NCBI GenBank assembly: GCA_963920525.1 | Contig: OY986437.1 | Span: 34,735,563 to 34,799,562, forward strand | DNA: 64,000 nt | Reading direction: 5' to 3' | DNA from: Dichetophora obliterata | Lineage: Eukaryota; Arthropoda; Insecta; Diptera; Sciomyzidae | Part shown: positions 23,740 through 36,300 of the stretch, in pieces | Numbering within the stretch: the stretch's first letter is position 1 | Layout of the letters: each line of letters begins with the position of its first letter | Position numbers and translations under genes: made by a program | The notes under the pieces: generated by a model | What the model was told of the DNA's origin: nothing | The model's database searches: none | The model's input: only the letters and a program-made list of their open reading frames with translations

Positions 23740-24780
23740 ATATTGCTTCAAAACGACCACTGTTTGACCGAGTAGGCTTATTGAAACATTTTTTATAATG
23801 TTTGATTCTTGTCCAAATGACCAAATTTATAATCGAGAAATTTGAGAAGTTTAAATTTGAGCAAGGTACTTTATTTTATAATTCAGACAATCATCTTGAT
23901 TTACAACTTCATGAACTCAGTTCCTTTTTTCTGTTGATTCGAGATTATATAAAAACATTTCTCATTGCTTAACCGATGTTTTTAAAATTATTTATTAATA
24001 TTATGTCGTATTATTTTAGACATCTCCTAATGTTAAAAAGTATTTTCCATGTTTAACTCTTGTTTAACTACTGTGTTGCATAGTATACGTTTTGGACTAT
24101 TTTATACCATATTCAGGCCTTGTTCGACTCTTCTTTTAATCGGGAATTTGCTAATTACTTTTATTTTATAATTTAGACAATCGTGTTGTTTTATAATTTA
24201 ATAAACTCAGTTCCTTTATCTTTTGATTCGAGTATATATGAAAACATTTGGTACTGCTTAGCCGAATTTTTTAAAATTATTTATTGTTATTTATTTATAT
24301 TATGGTGTATTATTTCAGACCATATTTGATTCTTTTTCAACTACTATTGGACGGAGTATGCGTTTTTGATTATGTTATGTCATGTTCAGGGCTTGTTCGA
24401 ATCTTCTTTTAATCGGAAAGTTTAAAAATTTTTAACATAATCTAGATATTTTTGTTTTATAATTTAGACAATCATCTTGTTTTATAATTTAATGAACTCA
24501 GTTCCTTTTCTAATGATTCGAGATCATATGAAAACGTTTGTCATTGCTGAACTTATGTTTTTTTAGTTATTTTATTTATTTTCATTATTTTTATTATTTA
24601 ATATTAAGGTAGATTATTTTAGAACATGTTCGATTCTTGTTCAACTGCTGTTTGGCCGAGTGAGCTTTTTGGATTAATTTATACCATGTTCACGCCTTGT
24701 TTGGCCGCTGTTTGGCCGAATATATTTTTTATCAAGAAATTTTAAAAATTTTAATTTAAGCTAGGTACTTTTATGGCAAA
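23740..24780 (+). repeat. Degenerate tandem array, period about 290 bp
   Basis: The block TTTATAATTYAGACAATC followed by AACTCAGTTCCTTT and TGATTCGAG starts near 23876, 24170 and 24462, giving a period of about 290 bp. Each unit also holds a GTTCGAYTCTTSTT/TTTGGCCGA stretch (about 23765, 24120, 24400 and 24630). Related GTTCGACCCTT/TTCGGCC phrases occur at 28505-28592 and 46760-46910, so the unit belongs to a dispersed family. Confidence 0.7.
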
Positions 24781-26480
24781 ATTCAAGTTTTATAATTGCA
24801 ACAAGTTTTATTGTCAACAAAAACCACCAAAGAAATTTCACAAAAATCGACTATTGCATAGATGTTGTATAAACATACCACAACTTCATTGCAAGGTCTT
24901 AAAAACCCTCATGCGTCAGAGAAGTGTTAAAAGCAAAATCGAGATTCTATTGTTATCGCAATGAAACTGAAAGTGCATATTGTGCATAATGTTATTGTGT
25001 TTTTTTCTTGTTGTTTTTTGTTTTTTACTGTTGTTTTCATATTTTGTTCATGACTGTGCCTTTTGAGTATTATTTCTTTATTTATTTATTTGTTTGTTTA
25101 AAAAAAACCTTTTGATTTTCCTATGGTTGTATTGCAATGAAATATGTTATAACAAAAACAATAACAATAATGCACACACAATAACAGAAAAACACAACAA
25201 TTGCAACACACTCAACACAATTGCATTGAATAGTGTACGAGTACGTACATCAAAAACGAATCAAACGCCCAGTTCAGGTGCTGCTCAGCGGCAGCAGGCG
25301 CATGAGCTTGAGTTTGTGCCGGATACGGATCGGATTGCAAAATGAGAAGCTTTATAATAGCAAAAAGTAAAAAGGCGGCCAAAGTAGCAGCTAAAATATT
25401 TGCCTATTGTAAATGAGTGGCATTTTTAAAATTATATCAAGCAATTTTTTAAATTACTTGCGAATTTTTTTTGTAATAATTTCTTTTAAAATTCACATAA
25501 ATCATCTTGCAGCAGTTTTATAATATTGGCTCTGGAGCCAATTTAATACTGTCATGCTAGCCAATTATGAGTCTGCATAAATGTTATGCTTTTAGTGCTG
25601 CTTTCATTATTAAGTCGAACATGATAATTTATGCATTAAAAACAGTTCAACTTTTACTCACTGCTCACTCTGAGCTACTCTTACTTGTTCTATGCGGCCT
25701 TTTATTCATTTTATTTTTAATGGCTTAATTTTATTACAGAGCTTTTTTGCCCATACCTAGGTAAGGCTGCAACAAGATGCGGCATTAAAATCAAATTTTA
25801 CTAATTAATTTTTATTCAAATATTGTTGCGTAATAGAGCTGATACTCAATTTATTGTTTTTCTAAATAACAATCAATCATGATTTGGCTGCCGTATGGTT
25901 TTTAAGTAATAGATTTAAAATTTTGTCAAGCTTAAATTTAATCGATTGAGTATTATGAAATATTCGGCATTTAAAAAGCGATAGGCAAAAGGGCGCTTTC
26001 TGTGGTAGCTGTTCACAGAAAAAAAAATGCGTACAAAACTTTCACTCTATCGACTCGCTTTTTAATAAATTATCAAATTTTTTACACAAGCTGGTGGTTT
26101 GGAACAAGAAAATTTGTTTGTGAAATATTTTTCCATTAAATGCAAAAAAATTATCTAAAGCGTTCATTTGAACAGAGCTACGCATGATTATTTATTTTCT
26201 ATGCTCAGGGCGCGAAGATTTTGTTTTTATTTTCTTATTTTTTTTATTTTGCTGTGTTTAAACTGCCAAAACCTCAACACGGTTGTACAACACTTTTTTT
26301 GCTGTTGATGCTGCTGTTGCTGATCTTGACATTGTAACATGACTTTGCACTTGATGCGTCCAACAGCACCAGCGGCTAGCTCGCGCCGCATTTAAGTGGC
26401 TTAAAGCTGTTGTTGTTATTTTTGTTTTGCTTTTGTTGCTTCTCTTGTTGTAAGCAGATTTGTAAATTTAGCAGGTTAAA
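24781..26480. other. A/T-rich DNA; a patch of higher GC near 25.2-25.33 kb
   Basis: Most of this stretch is low-complexity. The segment of about 25260-25330 is more balanced in base composition (CCCAGTTCAGGTGCTGCTCAG and following) and falls in an 83-codon open frame without a recognisable domain. From about 26280 the DNA becomes rich in GTTGTTG and CTGCTG triplets, common in fly regulatory and 5' UTR DNA. No gene is supported. Confidence 0.4.
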
Positions 26481-26560
26481 AAAAGTCCACTCCAAACAAA
26501 CACAGTCGTAGTCTCAAGAGCGAAAGCGAGTTCGTTGCTTAAGTCTTTCGTTTTACTTGC
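26475..26560 (+). promoter_or_regulatory. Possible core promoter or 5' UTR
   Basis: An initiator-like CACAGTCG (26501-26508) lies about 27 bp after a weak TATA-like TTAAAAAA and is followed 25 bp downstream by AGTTC, close to a DPE (expected 2 bp further). A copy of the CTTAAGTC motif overlaps (26530-26554). The position, 3.8 kb before the first recognised laccase exon, makes an upstream laccase 5' exon conceivable, but I found no open frame or donor that would complete it. Confidence 0.2.
26530..26554 (+). repeat. CTTAAGTCTTTTGTTT motif, copy at 26.5 kb
   Basis: Reads GTTCGTTGCTTAAGTC then TTTCGTTTT. Like the copy at 32941 it has TTTCGTTTT in place of TTTTGTTTT. Flanks are unrelated to the other copies. 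Confidence 0.7.
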
Positions 26561-29020
26561 TTGTTTTTCACTGCAACTGCAAGGATTATATGTTTTCTAT
26601 GGTTTTTGACATAAATTATTGTGCGTTTAAGTGTTTGTGATTAATTTTATGATAAAAAGCAGTAATTTTTACACGCGAAAAAATTGCATTCTGTTGTCAA
26701 CAACACTAGTAGTAATTTATTATATTTTATGATATCTTCGCTCACTTCTTGCGCTTTCTGCTCAATGAAAACGTATCTTTTAAGCTTAGAAAAAAGGAAA
26801 ACAATGCAGCAATAACAAAGGCATTGCAACATGCTGTTGTTGTTATGCAAATAATACACGAATTTGCCATTTGAACAGTTAATGAAAGAAAAAATTTAAA
26901 ATCATCTGCTGGACTTAAATAATTGTTGTTACTTTTGCACTCTGAATGGATTTTCCACTTCATTGCTGTCCATAAATTTGAAAAAAAACAAAAGCCCAAC
27001 CCTGTCCTAAATTGTTGCACATTTTATTGATTTGCTTTCAAGGCAATTATTAGTGAATACAAAAGCATTACTTTGCCCTTTAAAGCTACTACTTAGCAGT
27101 CAAAAGGATTGTTATTTCATCGAAAAAAGTTTCTGCAAACATTTTTGGGAGGTTATTTTTTTGAAACACATGATTAAATAGAATAATTTTTACTTAAAAT
27201 ATTAAATTATACACCGCAAATATTATATTTCTTTTAATTTTTAACGTATTTGACGTTGTTATTAATTTTTCTCTGAATAATAAATTTTTCTTAACATTTT
27301 TAATATATATTACTATAGTCTTATTGAAATATTAAAAATACGGGTATTAACGATGTGCCAATGTGTACTAAGTTTTTCAAACATATCTTACATGAATTCT
27401 AGACTGCGAACTAGAGGTGCCCTTATATTAAAAAAAAGTTTTTTTATCCAAATTAGGCTAGGAATCCTAATTTATGTCTAAAGTAAGTTCATATAACATT
27501 GGAGACTATTGTCTAATACTTGACAGACTATATTTCGACTTACTACTCAATATGTGATTTATAAATAATACAAGCCCTAGAACTAGCAAACAATTAAATT
27601 GGACTAAAACTACCAAAGTTCTTATATTTTTCTATTCGAAAAATATTACTTACAGTAATTCTAAAAACAAAGTTATTCCAATAAAATGTAGTGAAAATAT
27701 TTTCCAAAACTATTGCTTACATAGACGCAAGAAATTGAGCTTTAACTTATCTGGCCCGCTATGAAATTTTTTGTTAGAAATGCTACTTTTCTGAGTGCTC
27801 AAATTTATGTAGGTATTTTTTCTTAACAAATCCCCAAAAGCCTATAAATGCAAAATTTTAACAAATATTTCTGTAGATAATTTAAGCATTATTTTGAGCT
27901 ATTTCGTGCAAAATATTAAAATAAAAAAACCAAAATTCTATTACCAAATTTATAGCTATTCAAACTTGATCTTATTTTCGAAAATCCTTAATGTTACAAA
28001 ATTAACAAATTAACAATTAATTAAAAAATTAACAAAAATATTCACAAAAAATCGAAAAGCATATATTTCTCACATGAATGGCTGAAATAATAAAATTTTT
28101 ATATATTATAAAATTTTTAAATTTCAGCGTTTCTACGATACCAGTTCGCGATTTAAAGCTATTTTTCGTTGTTTATTTGATAAAGTTTTGCAATTAAAAT
28201 TGCATGTATTTTGGTTTTGTAAGTTTCTAAATTATACAAAAAAAGAAAAAAATTTATTTGCATATAAAATTTATTATTAATACACAAAATAATCTTCTTT
28301 TCCTGAAACAACAAAACAATGGTGGGCATTTAAACACTAGCAAGCAAAAAATTGTCTATGCTGTCATAAGAAATGCATACTGGTAGTGTTGTTTTTTTTG
28401 TGTTTAAATGTTTTTGTTTTAGAATAAACTTGAATTCAAAATTGATAATAGAATATAGTTTCGACACGGCTAATTTTCGACCCATTTTTAGCCGCAGCTC
28501 GTACGATTTTGCGTTTTTTATTATTTTAGACCATGTTCGACCCTTATTCGGCCGGTGTTCGGTCGCTATTCGATAATCTTTTTACTCGGGAAGTAAAATA
28601 CAAATATGTTTTAACCAATACGTGAACTTTATTGTTTTTGATATCTATGGTTTTTTGGCAGTATTTTCGTGTATCAGGTTTTCGAAATTCGACCAATTTC
28701 GACTCCGTTCCAATATTTTACATATTGTTTTTTAACTACATTATATTAATTTTTTTTTTTGTATTTTCTACGCTTTCTGCCATTTTAATTAATTTATAAA
28801 AAGTAACAACAAAAAGTTATTTATTGTATTAGTTTAAGGCAGATGTTGGAATAATTTGATTGCTTTTTTCAAGAAGAGAACGAACAATTCTTTGGTTTTT
28901 TTTTTTTAAATAAAATATATTTGTTTAACACTTTTTCTAAGAACGATATTTATTTTATGAATAAAATACATTTTTTTATATTTTTGTTTAAATCCCATAC
29001 AAATTCGTGTGAGCAATATA
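26561..29020. other. A/T-rich DNA; one GTTCGACC repeat fragment
   Basis: At 28505-28592 lies a fragment of the GTTCGACCCTT/TTCGGCCGGTGTTCGG family that also forms the 23.7-24.8 kb array. The remainder is low-complexity with no coding signal. Confidence 0.45.
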
Positions 29021-29739
29021 TTTTGAGTTAGGGCATCCAATCCTGGGGTCCGCCAAAATATTCCGCCAAAAAGTTAAATGCTAAGAAAAACCTTAATGTG
29101 ATTTAAAAAATTTTTAAATAAAAACCTTTCTCAAAATATATTTGCAAAATAACACAATGTGATAAACACATAATACTACCTTAGAAATACTGAAATATGA
29201 TTTTAGTAATACAAAAATAAAAGTATTTTGGAACTATCTGTACAAAATTGGACGTAAAAAATATAGAAATATAAACCTTTCTTGAACTAAACTTACAAAA
29301 TATTAAAAAATACTAACTTAAAAAACTTAAATGTGCCCTTAAAGAATTAAAAAAAGAATTCCTCAAACAAGCTGTATAAAATATCACAAAATACGTACTT
29401 AGATTTACTAAAATTATTTAACTATTTTATACTTTTTTAAATAATTTCAAACGATCTCATATAATCATTTTTTTGTTTAAGAATTCGTCTTTGTTTTTCA
29501 GAAATAAGCAATAAATACTATCCAAACATTTAATCGAAACTGTGTTTTTTAGTTTTTTAACATCTTCTGCATTGTTTTGTGTTGTAAAACATAACTACTT
29601 TGGAACTTCATATTACGTCTTCCGAAAAATTCATATTCTAAGGTTTGTCAATCCCGGATCTAGTCCTGGGATCCCAGGATGTGTTTTTCCAATCCCGGGA
29701 TTGTTGAAACGTCCCGAAATTTGATGCCCTATTTTGAGT
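29021..29739. mobile_element. Non-autonomous hAT element (703 bp)
   Basis: The element spans 29029-29731, with ends TAGGGCATC and GATGCCCTA and a perfect 8-bp duplication TTTTGAGT on both sides (29021-29028 and 29732-29739). Near the right end are CCCGGG palindromes and GGGATCCCAGG. There is no transposase. It sits 0.6 kb before the laccase exon at 30357, so it is probably in the preceding laccase intron. Confidence 0.88.
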
Positions 29740-30356
29740 AGTAGTTAAATTTAATTTTGTTCAGAAATTTTGTTACTCTTTGAAAAAACCTTACTTCTGA
29801 AGAAATTCTTTAGTTTATTTTCTCCTGAAACGAAATTTTGTTTTTTTAACAAAATTATTTTGTTCATATTTATTTTGTTAAAAATATGGCGTGGATAGTA
29901 TATTGGTAGCACGCTTGACTATCACCCATGAAAAGATATAGTTGATGGTGGTAAGATAGTTTGTAGAGAGGATTGCTTTGTGACTTGATTTGTCTGCGGA
30001 AAAGACTGAACACTTGCCTCAGATTCAATAGATTGCTGTTCTATTCTTCACAAATTCCTGTCACACTAAAAAATTCTACCAAAAATTTTGCTATGTTACT
30101 TCCTTCTTTTCTTCTGTGGTATAACAACATACCAATAACTTGATCTAAGTGGGTCAATCTATGTAGAGATCAGCCGCCACGTTAAATTTATCTTTATTGC
30201 TTAACTCATTAACTTTTTATACATTCTATTTTTATTTTAACAAAATTTTGAGTTAAATTAAAAAAGAAATTCATGGATGTTGTATATTTTACAATTTTTT
30301 TTTAACTATGAAAATATGACTATTACTAAATTTCTTAATTTTTTTTCTATTTTCAG
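29740..30356 (+). other. Laccase intron end with a tRNA-like A box
   Basis: The stretch near 29888-29930 (GGCGTGGATAGTATATTGG) resembles the first half of a tRNA or SINE head but has no B box. The last 30 nt form a good pyrimidine tract ending in TTTTCAG at 30356, the acceptor of the following exon. Another AG lies 4 nt further on (CAGACAG). Confidence 0.5.
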
Positions 30357-30855
30357 ACAGAATATCTGATCAGACGCCCGCGAGCTCATTTTGGCAACAA
30401 CGTGTTGTCACACCATCCAGCTCGACTCCCTTTGAGTCGCCATTCTTCTCTGCCACTCATGGTCTCGTCCAGACCCACCCGTCATTGGGTAGTGCCAGCA
30501 TATCACGCCCAGTGCCATTAAGCAGTAATAGTCTGGGGAGCGGTCCTGGAGCTGGGATCAACCCATCTCTATTGACCGCTGGTAGCGGTTATTTGAATTC
30601 ACGTGGCAGTTTGCCGCGTGGTGCTCGTTATCCTAGCATTCAGACGCCAGCACCTTCAACCGGTGGAACTGTTGTAAATCCCAATCCAAGGTCGCCATTC
30701 AGACATTTAGATTTCTCTACCAGTGCTACGGCGGAGTTGAGACGTAACCCAGCGCTATCGGCACCAGATGAGTGCGCTCGTGCTTGTCGCGAAGGTGAGC
30801 CACCAAGGATTTGCTATTATCACTTCACATTGGAATTCTACACCGTTTTGGGAGC
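30357..30855 (+). CDS. Lac2: Laccase 2 exon: linker and start of Cys-rich domain
   Basis: This exon (499 nt) begins at TTTTCAG|AC in phase 1 and ends at GGAGC|GTAAGT in phase 2. It encodes a Ser/Gly/Pro-rich segment (RISDQTPASSFWQQRVVTP, GSGPGAGINPS) and then DECARACREGEPPRICYYHF, the start of the Cys-rich domain specific to insect laccases. The encoded protein is an extracellular copper oxidase that turns catechols into quinones for cuticle tanning. No in-frame start is needed: the frame stays open to the acceptor, so the signal peptide must be on an earlier exon that I did not find. The similar-sized Drosophila laccase2 exon 2 is known to make an abundant circular RNA. Confidence 0.93.
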
Positions 30856-30905
30856 GTAAGTGTGCATAATTGAATTAATTTTCAAAATATTTTATTCAAA
30901 ATATA

Positions 30906-30932
30906 AAGTTATTGTCTTAAATCTTTTGTTTT
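30906..30932 (+). repeat. CTTAAGTCTTTTGTTT motif, copy at 30.9 kb
   Basis: Reads AAGTTATTGTCTTAAATC then TTTTGTTTT, only 50 nt after the donor of the laccase exon. It has AAATC where most copies have AAGTC. Confidence 0.65.
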
Positions 30933-31427
30933 GATACGTTGTGTTTGTCTACTTTGGAGATAAATGTAACACCTTCTCAGTTTTGGTGAGATAACTTTAC
31001 CGAATAAGAGCAAGGGTAAAATATGATTTTTTGTAGTTAACAAATATTCCCGACTTTTTTTTCCATGATTTGTGCTACTGCACCATCTAGTGTTTAAGAT
31101 ATAGCAAAACAAATATCATCATAATTTATGGGTTTTTAACACCTTTAAAAAATATTTGGACTACAGCGCAATTTTGTGTTCAAGATAGACCAAAATAGAT
31201 AGCAAAAAAAACACTCACCGTAATCAAAAAGCCCCAAAACATTTTGTATGTGTATCGGATGTGCGATTTGTTTGTCCATTGCGTATTTCTATCATGTATA
31301 TAGATTTTTATTTCGCAAAAAAAAACCTTCCGCCTAAATTTGTTTTAATCAATAATGCATTATTTAACCTCTGAGATTAGCTATCGTCATCAGAGTGATG
31401 AAGCGCAGAAAAATCATATTAAATTTT

Positions 31428-31451
31428 AAGTTTGTGTCTTAAGTCTTTTTA
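31428..31451 (+). repeat. CTTAAGTCTTTTGTTT motif, copy at 31.4 kb
   Basis: Reads AAGTTTGTGTCTTAAGTC then TTTTTA; the first 18 positions equal the consensus and the tail diverges. Confidence 0.65.
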
Positions 31452-32940
31452 TATCAAAATTCTCAATGCTTTTATTGATTTATTTTTATCATAAATTTTC
31501 ATAACTAATTAACTTTTTGTTACTAACGAAAATTTCTGCAACTTCTACTTATCTACTTTGGCTATTCTCCTCACTTTCAAGCTATCTTCGCTTCAGTATA
31601 ACTTCAGAGAGAAACTTAAATCAATTTTTATATGCCAATTTGGCGCTTCATTTTATTTACGGAAGACAATTTGTCAAGAAAATGCAGTGCTACCGGCAAG
31701 CAAAGCATAAAAAATAGCAAAAATAAATAATATGTGCGCACACAGTGACACAGGCACACACGCAAACAAATGCATTTGTAGACATATTTCTATATTTTCT
31801 CTACTAATTACTACAGCTTCTGTTTGTCTGTCTGAATGCTTGATGTGGAGACAGCGGAGTGCTTCACTGTCTGACTTACTGACTGATTGACTGACTGACA
31901 ATGATCTCTGCACTATTGCCGGCAAGCCAGTCATTGACACACAACCAGCCATAAATTAAGTTAAAACAAAAAAGGTAAAAAAAACACTCACTAAGTAAAT
32001 CAATTCGTAAAAGCAGAAGCCGCCACCAACTGAAAAGCAACCACTCTCAGCCTAACGAAATCCCCCCCCCCCCATTCTGTCATTCCTCCAGCACACAATC
32101 ATTAGCGTCGTTTTGTATTTGTGTGCTTATACAAGCCAACCATGCAACGATGACAGTGGAACTAATGCAAGGCGACAACATTCAAATTTTTTTACGATAC
32201 CATAAATTCTCACGAGCAGTTTTTGCTTGTCAAAACCACTAAGTTTATTTGTTTGTCTAACTGTCAATATATTGCTTTTGCTTTTGTATTTATCTGTGAG
32301 TGTGTGTATGTGTGTATATGTGTGCTAAATGCCAGCGCTCTGCGCTAATACAACTAGTAACAAGAAATTTAGCAAATATTAGAAGCTAACTGAGTAATCG
32401 TTGCTTGCGTTAACATTAACATCGCTCAAACACAATCAATGCAGTTCGACAACCTCGCTGTTGTGTGTTGCACATGCGCAGCATTGTTTACGAATGCTCT
32501 GAAATATGGTAAGTGCAGTGGTGTTTTTTTGTGTTATTTGTATTGTTGGAATGGTTTGTGTGTGCTTGTGCTAGTATCAAATGCTTGTAAATAAGTATAA
32601 AATGCCGCCAGGTTGGAGTTTTTTTTTAGTTGTCAGTTTTTTCCAGCCAGTTAAAAGGCTTAGTGAAAATATTTGCAAGTTCATAATTGTGAGAAAATTT
32701 TTAGTTCAACAATTTTCCCGTGCTTGAGGGTGTTCGTAAAGCAGGAAATATTTATCTAATACAAGCATGCGTTATTATTTAATTATAACAAAACATGCAA
32801 TGATTTTTATGAATTTATATGAGGAGTTTTTAATAAATTGTATATAATGGCATTTTTGTAACATTAATTTTAATATTAATTTTTTAAACCAATTAATGTT
32901 TTAAATAGGTTGCAGCCAAATGCTGTATGTCAGAAGAAAA

Positions 32941-32968
32941 CAAGTTCGTGTCTTAAGTCTTTCGTTTT
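32941..32968 (+). repeat. CTTAAGTCTTTTGTTT motif, copy at 32.9 kb
   Basis: Reads CAAGTTCGTGTCTTAAGTC then TTTCGTTTT, with a C in place of T at two positions. Confidence 0.7.
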
Positions 32969-33009
32969 GAAGTTTTCGTTATCTTACTAGTATACAGAGC
33001 TGGGCATTT

Positions 33010-33330
33010 TGCGATTACAATTATTTTCCAATTGCAATTACATTAATCGTATTCTATAAAAAATTAACGATTACGATGTCTGTAATTGTAATGCATAAAA
33101 CAGGATTATTACGATTACTCTAAATGGCATACGCACAAATTACAATTTCTATTGCAGTAATTGTAATAGAAGAATTTATTGATTACATTTACAGTAATCG
33201 TTATTAATGCACAATTAAAATTACTGTAATTGTAATGAACATTTTTTTATTATGGTTATAGTAATCTTAGTCAATAAAAAATTACAATAACGACTACAAT
33301 TGCACGTTTTCTATACGACCTTATTATTTA
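33010..33330. repeat. ATTACAATTACTGTAAT-rich repeat field
   Basis: Many short inverted variants of GTAATTGTAAT and GTAATCGTTA follow a GAGCTGGGCATTTTGCGATTAC start. Sequence of this kind is seen in hAT-like repeats whose ends start with a GCTGGGCA-type motif, but the opposite end was not found, so the nature is open. Confidence 0.45.
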
Positions 33331-36300
33331 TTATTATGTTAATTTTCTATGATTTAAATACAAATTCTAAATGTTTGATAGTTTAAACCATTCTTGATTT
33401 TTAATACAAATTCTAGTTGTTTGATAGTTTAAAATCGTTTATTGAGCCTTAGGTCAGGTTAGAACAGTTAATTGCTCTAACGAATTTTTTCCAAAGAAAT
33501 TGCTCAAACAAATATTTTTTACAACTACTGTAATAATAATCATTGTTTTTTTTTTTATTAAATTGCACCTTATGATGGAGTTTACAAAAAAATTTTTCGT
33601 GTGAAAGTTTCATTTTAATGTTGTCTAATTTTTCCCCCTTACCAAAAAACACATAATTTGTAGAAAAAATTATTCCAAACCTATTTATTTTTTTATTTCC
33701 CTGTAATGAAGAAAGGAATGTTGAGTTGGATTTTTCAGTTACAAGGTTGGGATACTTACCCACCAGTATTGGACTATTTTTTCTACGTCTATGTTAGAAT
33801 TTAAATTAAACTTTCACAGTCTTTTTCTTTTTGAATTAAATTAAAAAAATAATGATTACAATAACAGCAATTATAGTTGTAATTTTTCTTTTATAACAAT
33901 TTCTGTAATCATAATAAAAATAAAACAAATGCATTTCTGTTCAAAAAGCTCAAACTCAAACTGTAGGTTTCGACTTCTTAAAAACTAAATGTTTCTATTT
34001 AAAAATAAATATGACGCTTGAAAATAAATTAAATCGGATGCAAACCATGCCACTCTTCCAAACAAAGGGGATATATGAAAATGGAAACATCTCTTAAAAT
34101 ACCAGAACAATCACTTTAATGACTTTAAAGCTTTGCACATATGGTTTGATGTCAATTGCACACAAGAAGTTGGAAATTTGGTAAAACCGAATCAAAAACA
34201 CGTTTAAATAATAAACAAGGTGACTTTAGAAATGATAAAATCTCTTAAAACAACTCAAAAATTATTTTAATGCCGTAAAATTTTTTACAAATCAATACTT
34301 TTCACTATTCCTATTTGGATATATTTTATTAAAGTTATTAATAAAAGCAGCAAAAACAACCACAAATATTTTTTAATAAATATTAAATGTTGCGACTGAA
34401 CCAAAAGCAAAGGTTTGGTGAAAAGTGAGAGTTTTGCTAATGTTTTCGGGTAGATATTTTGTCTCTAATTAATTTTAGTTTTTGAACTAAAATTTTTTGT
34501 GTCCAAAAAATACGGATTGCAAAAAACCAAAATATCTAACAAATATAAAAACAGAAAAATACTATTTTGGAATTGATAATTTTTCAAAAATTCTTTTACA
34601 GGAATTGTCCAATTTCTTTTTGTCGCTACGTTGGTGCAACTGTACCTTATACTGATACTGAATTTTGGCTGAAGCGAAAGGGTTGTGTGTTACTCTTAAA
34701 AAATGTCAGTATCAGTATTTGGCTGTGTCTTCTTTTCTGGAAAAAGTAGTTTTTCTATGTTTCCGTATACAAAAAAAAAGAGAGAAAACGTATTGTGCTT
34801 TGCTCTTAGCATTGAGAAAATATTTATTTGTAAGGGAAATTTTACTGGCATTTTAATGATGAAAAAAAATTTTTTGTTGATTAATCGCTTTAACGACTAA
34901 TCGAAAGGATCGATTATAAGTAGCAGTTAATTGCAGCAAAATTATCCGACTAAACGAATATTCAATTAATCGCTTTATTTTTAGCACTTTCTTTGTCTCT
35001 TTTGTTTATATTCATGAGTGGACCCCGCAGACATTGTCGAAACGATAGAATAACGTTTGTAGAATGGGATGGCCGATTTTAGTGGTAATTTATGTCAAAA
35101 CGCCCAGTTTCGCCCATTTTAGGTATAAAATTTCCGAAAAAATCCTATATACAAATGTTAACTTTAAAATGTAAGAATCAAGACAAAAATTTCCAATTCA
35201 CTTGCCAAAAAAGTAAAAGTTTAAATTAGAAAATGGAAATTTAAAATTTGTGCTGAAGATCTTTTTTATCGAATCTAAAATCATTGTCTTTATGTTGTGC
35301 ACAAGTTGTCGACGATTTATTAAACTTTGTTTTTTTCAATCCATAAACCATTTATTCTTAATCATTTTTGCAAGCATTAAGAAAATGTTGCTTCAAAATT
35401 TATAAATTTTTTTTAGTTAAAATATATTCCAATTTCTTTAATAATGAAAAAAAAATTTACAAGTTTTTCTTCAATTTTTTCCAAAAAGTTTTAAAATTTC
35501 CTTGTTCTAAAGAAAAATGTATTTGCTTTGTAACTAAATTTGCAGTCATTTCTAAGAAATAATAATTTGTATTGAGCAAATCATTGCCAATTTGCTTACA
35601 ATGAGTGCGCAAACACTTTATTTAAAAAGAGTCCAAAAAACACTTCAATTCTTTAATTTTTTTAATAAAATTTTAAACAAGAACGTATTTTTTTATCATA
35701 AAAAGTAAGCAAAAATATTTTGATTACATATTAGGAAATACACTTACAAAAATCTATATGTTTTTAATACGACTAATGCATGGAGTTAGGATTTTGTGCA
35801 TGCAAGCTAGTTAACAAAAAATTTTTCATTTAGTTTTAAAAAAAACAGTCAACAGAAGCTATTTAAGATTAATCAAAATGTCTCATTAAAATTAATTAAT
35901 CTCAAAAATTAACATTATATGTATAAAATGGAATTTAGGAACAATAGCTTTCAAAAGCGTTTTGTAGTTAAACGATTCCGTTTCTCCGTAGCAGTTGCCC
36001 CAGCTTTGGAAAAAAGCCGTTCTGGTGATACAGAACTCCAATTGAAAAGCAATATTTTTGGGAGAAAGAGTATAGCTTAATGTACACGGTTTTCTTTAAA
36101 GATTGGCTCTATTGATCGAAGCAGCTCAAGCCAATATGCATATTGAAAAAATTTTGAAATTGCATAATTTTCTAGTGATGGTTTGCATTCGACTATTTTG
36201 TCATTTTCGATTATTTTTTCGATTAATCGAATGGGAAAATTCAATACAATTAAATTTTTAGCCGAAAGAAAGTAACCGATTTATATAACTTTTTCGATTA

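Noticed and set aside
30485..30859. ATG at 30485 as start of the laccase protein
   Set aside because: The frame is open upstream to a good acceptor at 30356 and encodes laccase-like linker, so this ATG is internal.
29740..31500. Complementary repeats flanking the laccase exon to drive a circular RNA
   Set aside because: No long complementary pair was seen by eye in the near flanks; only A/T-rich short matches.
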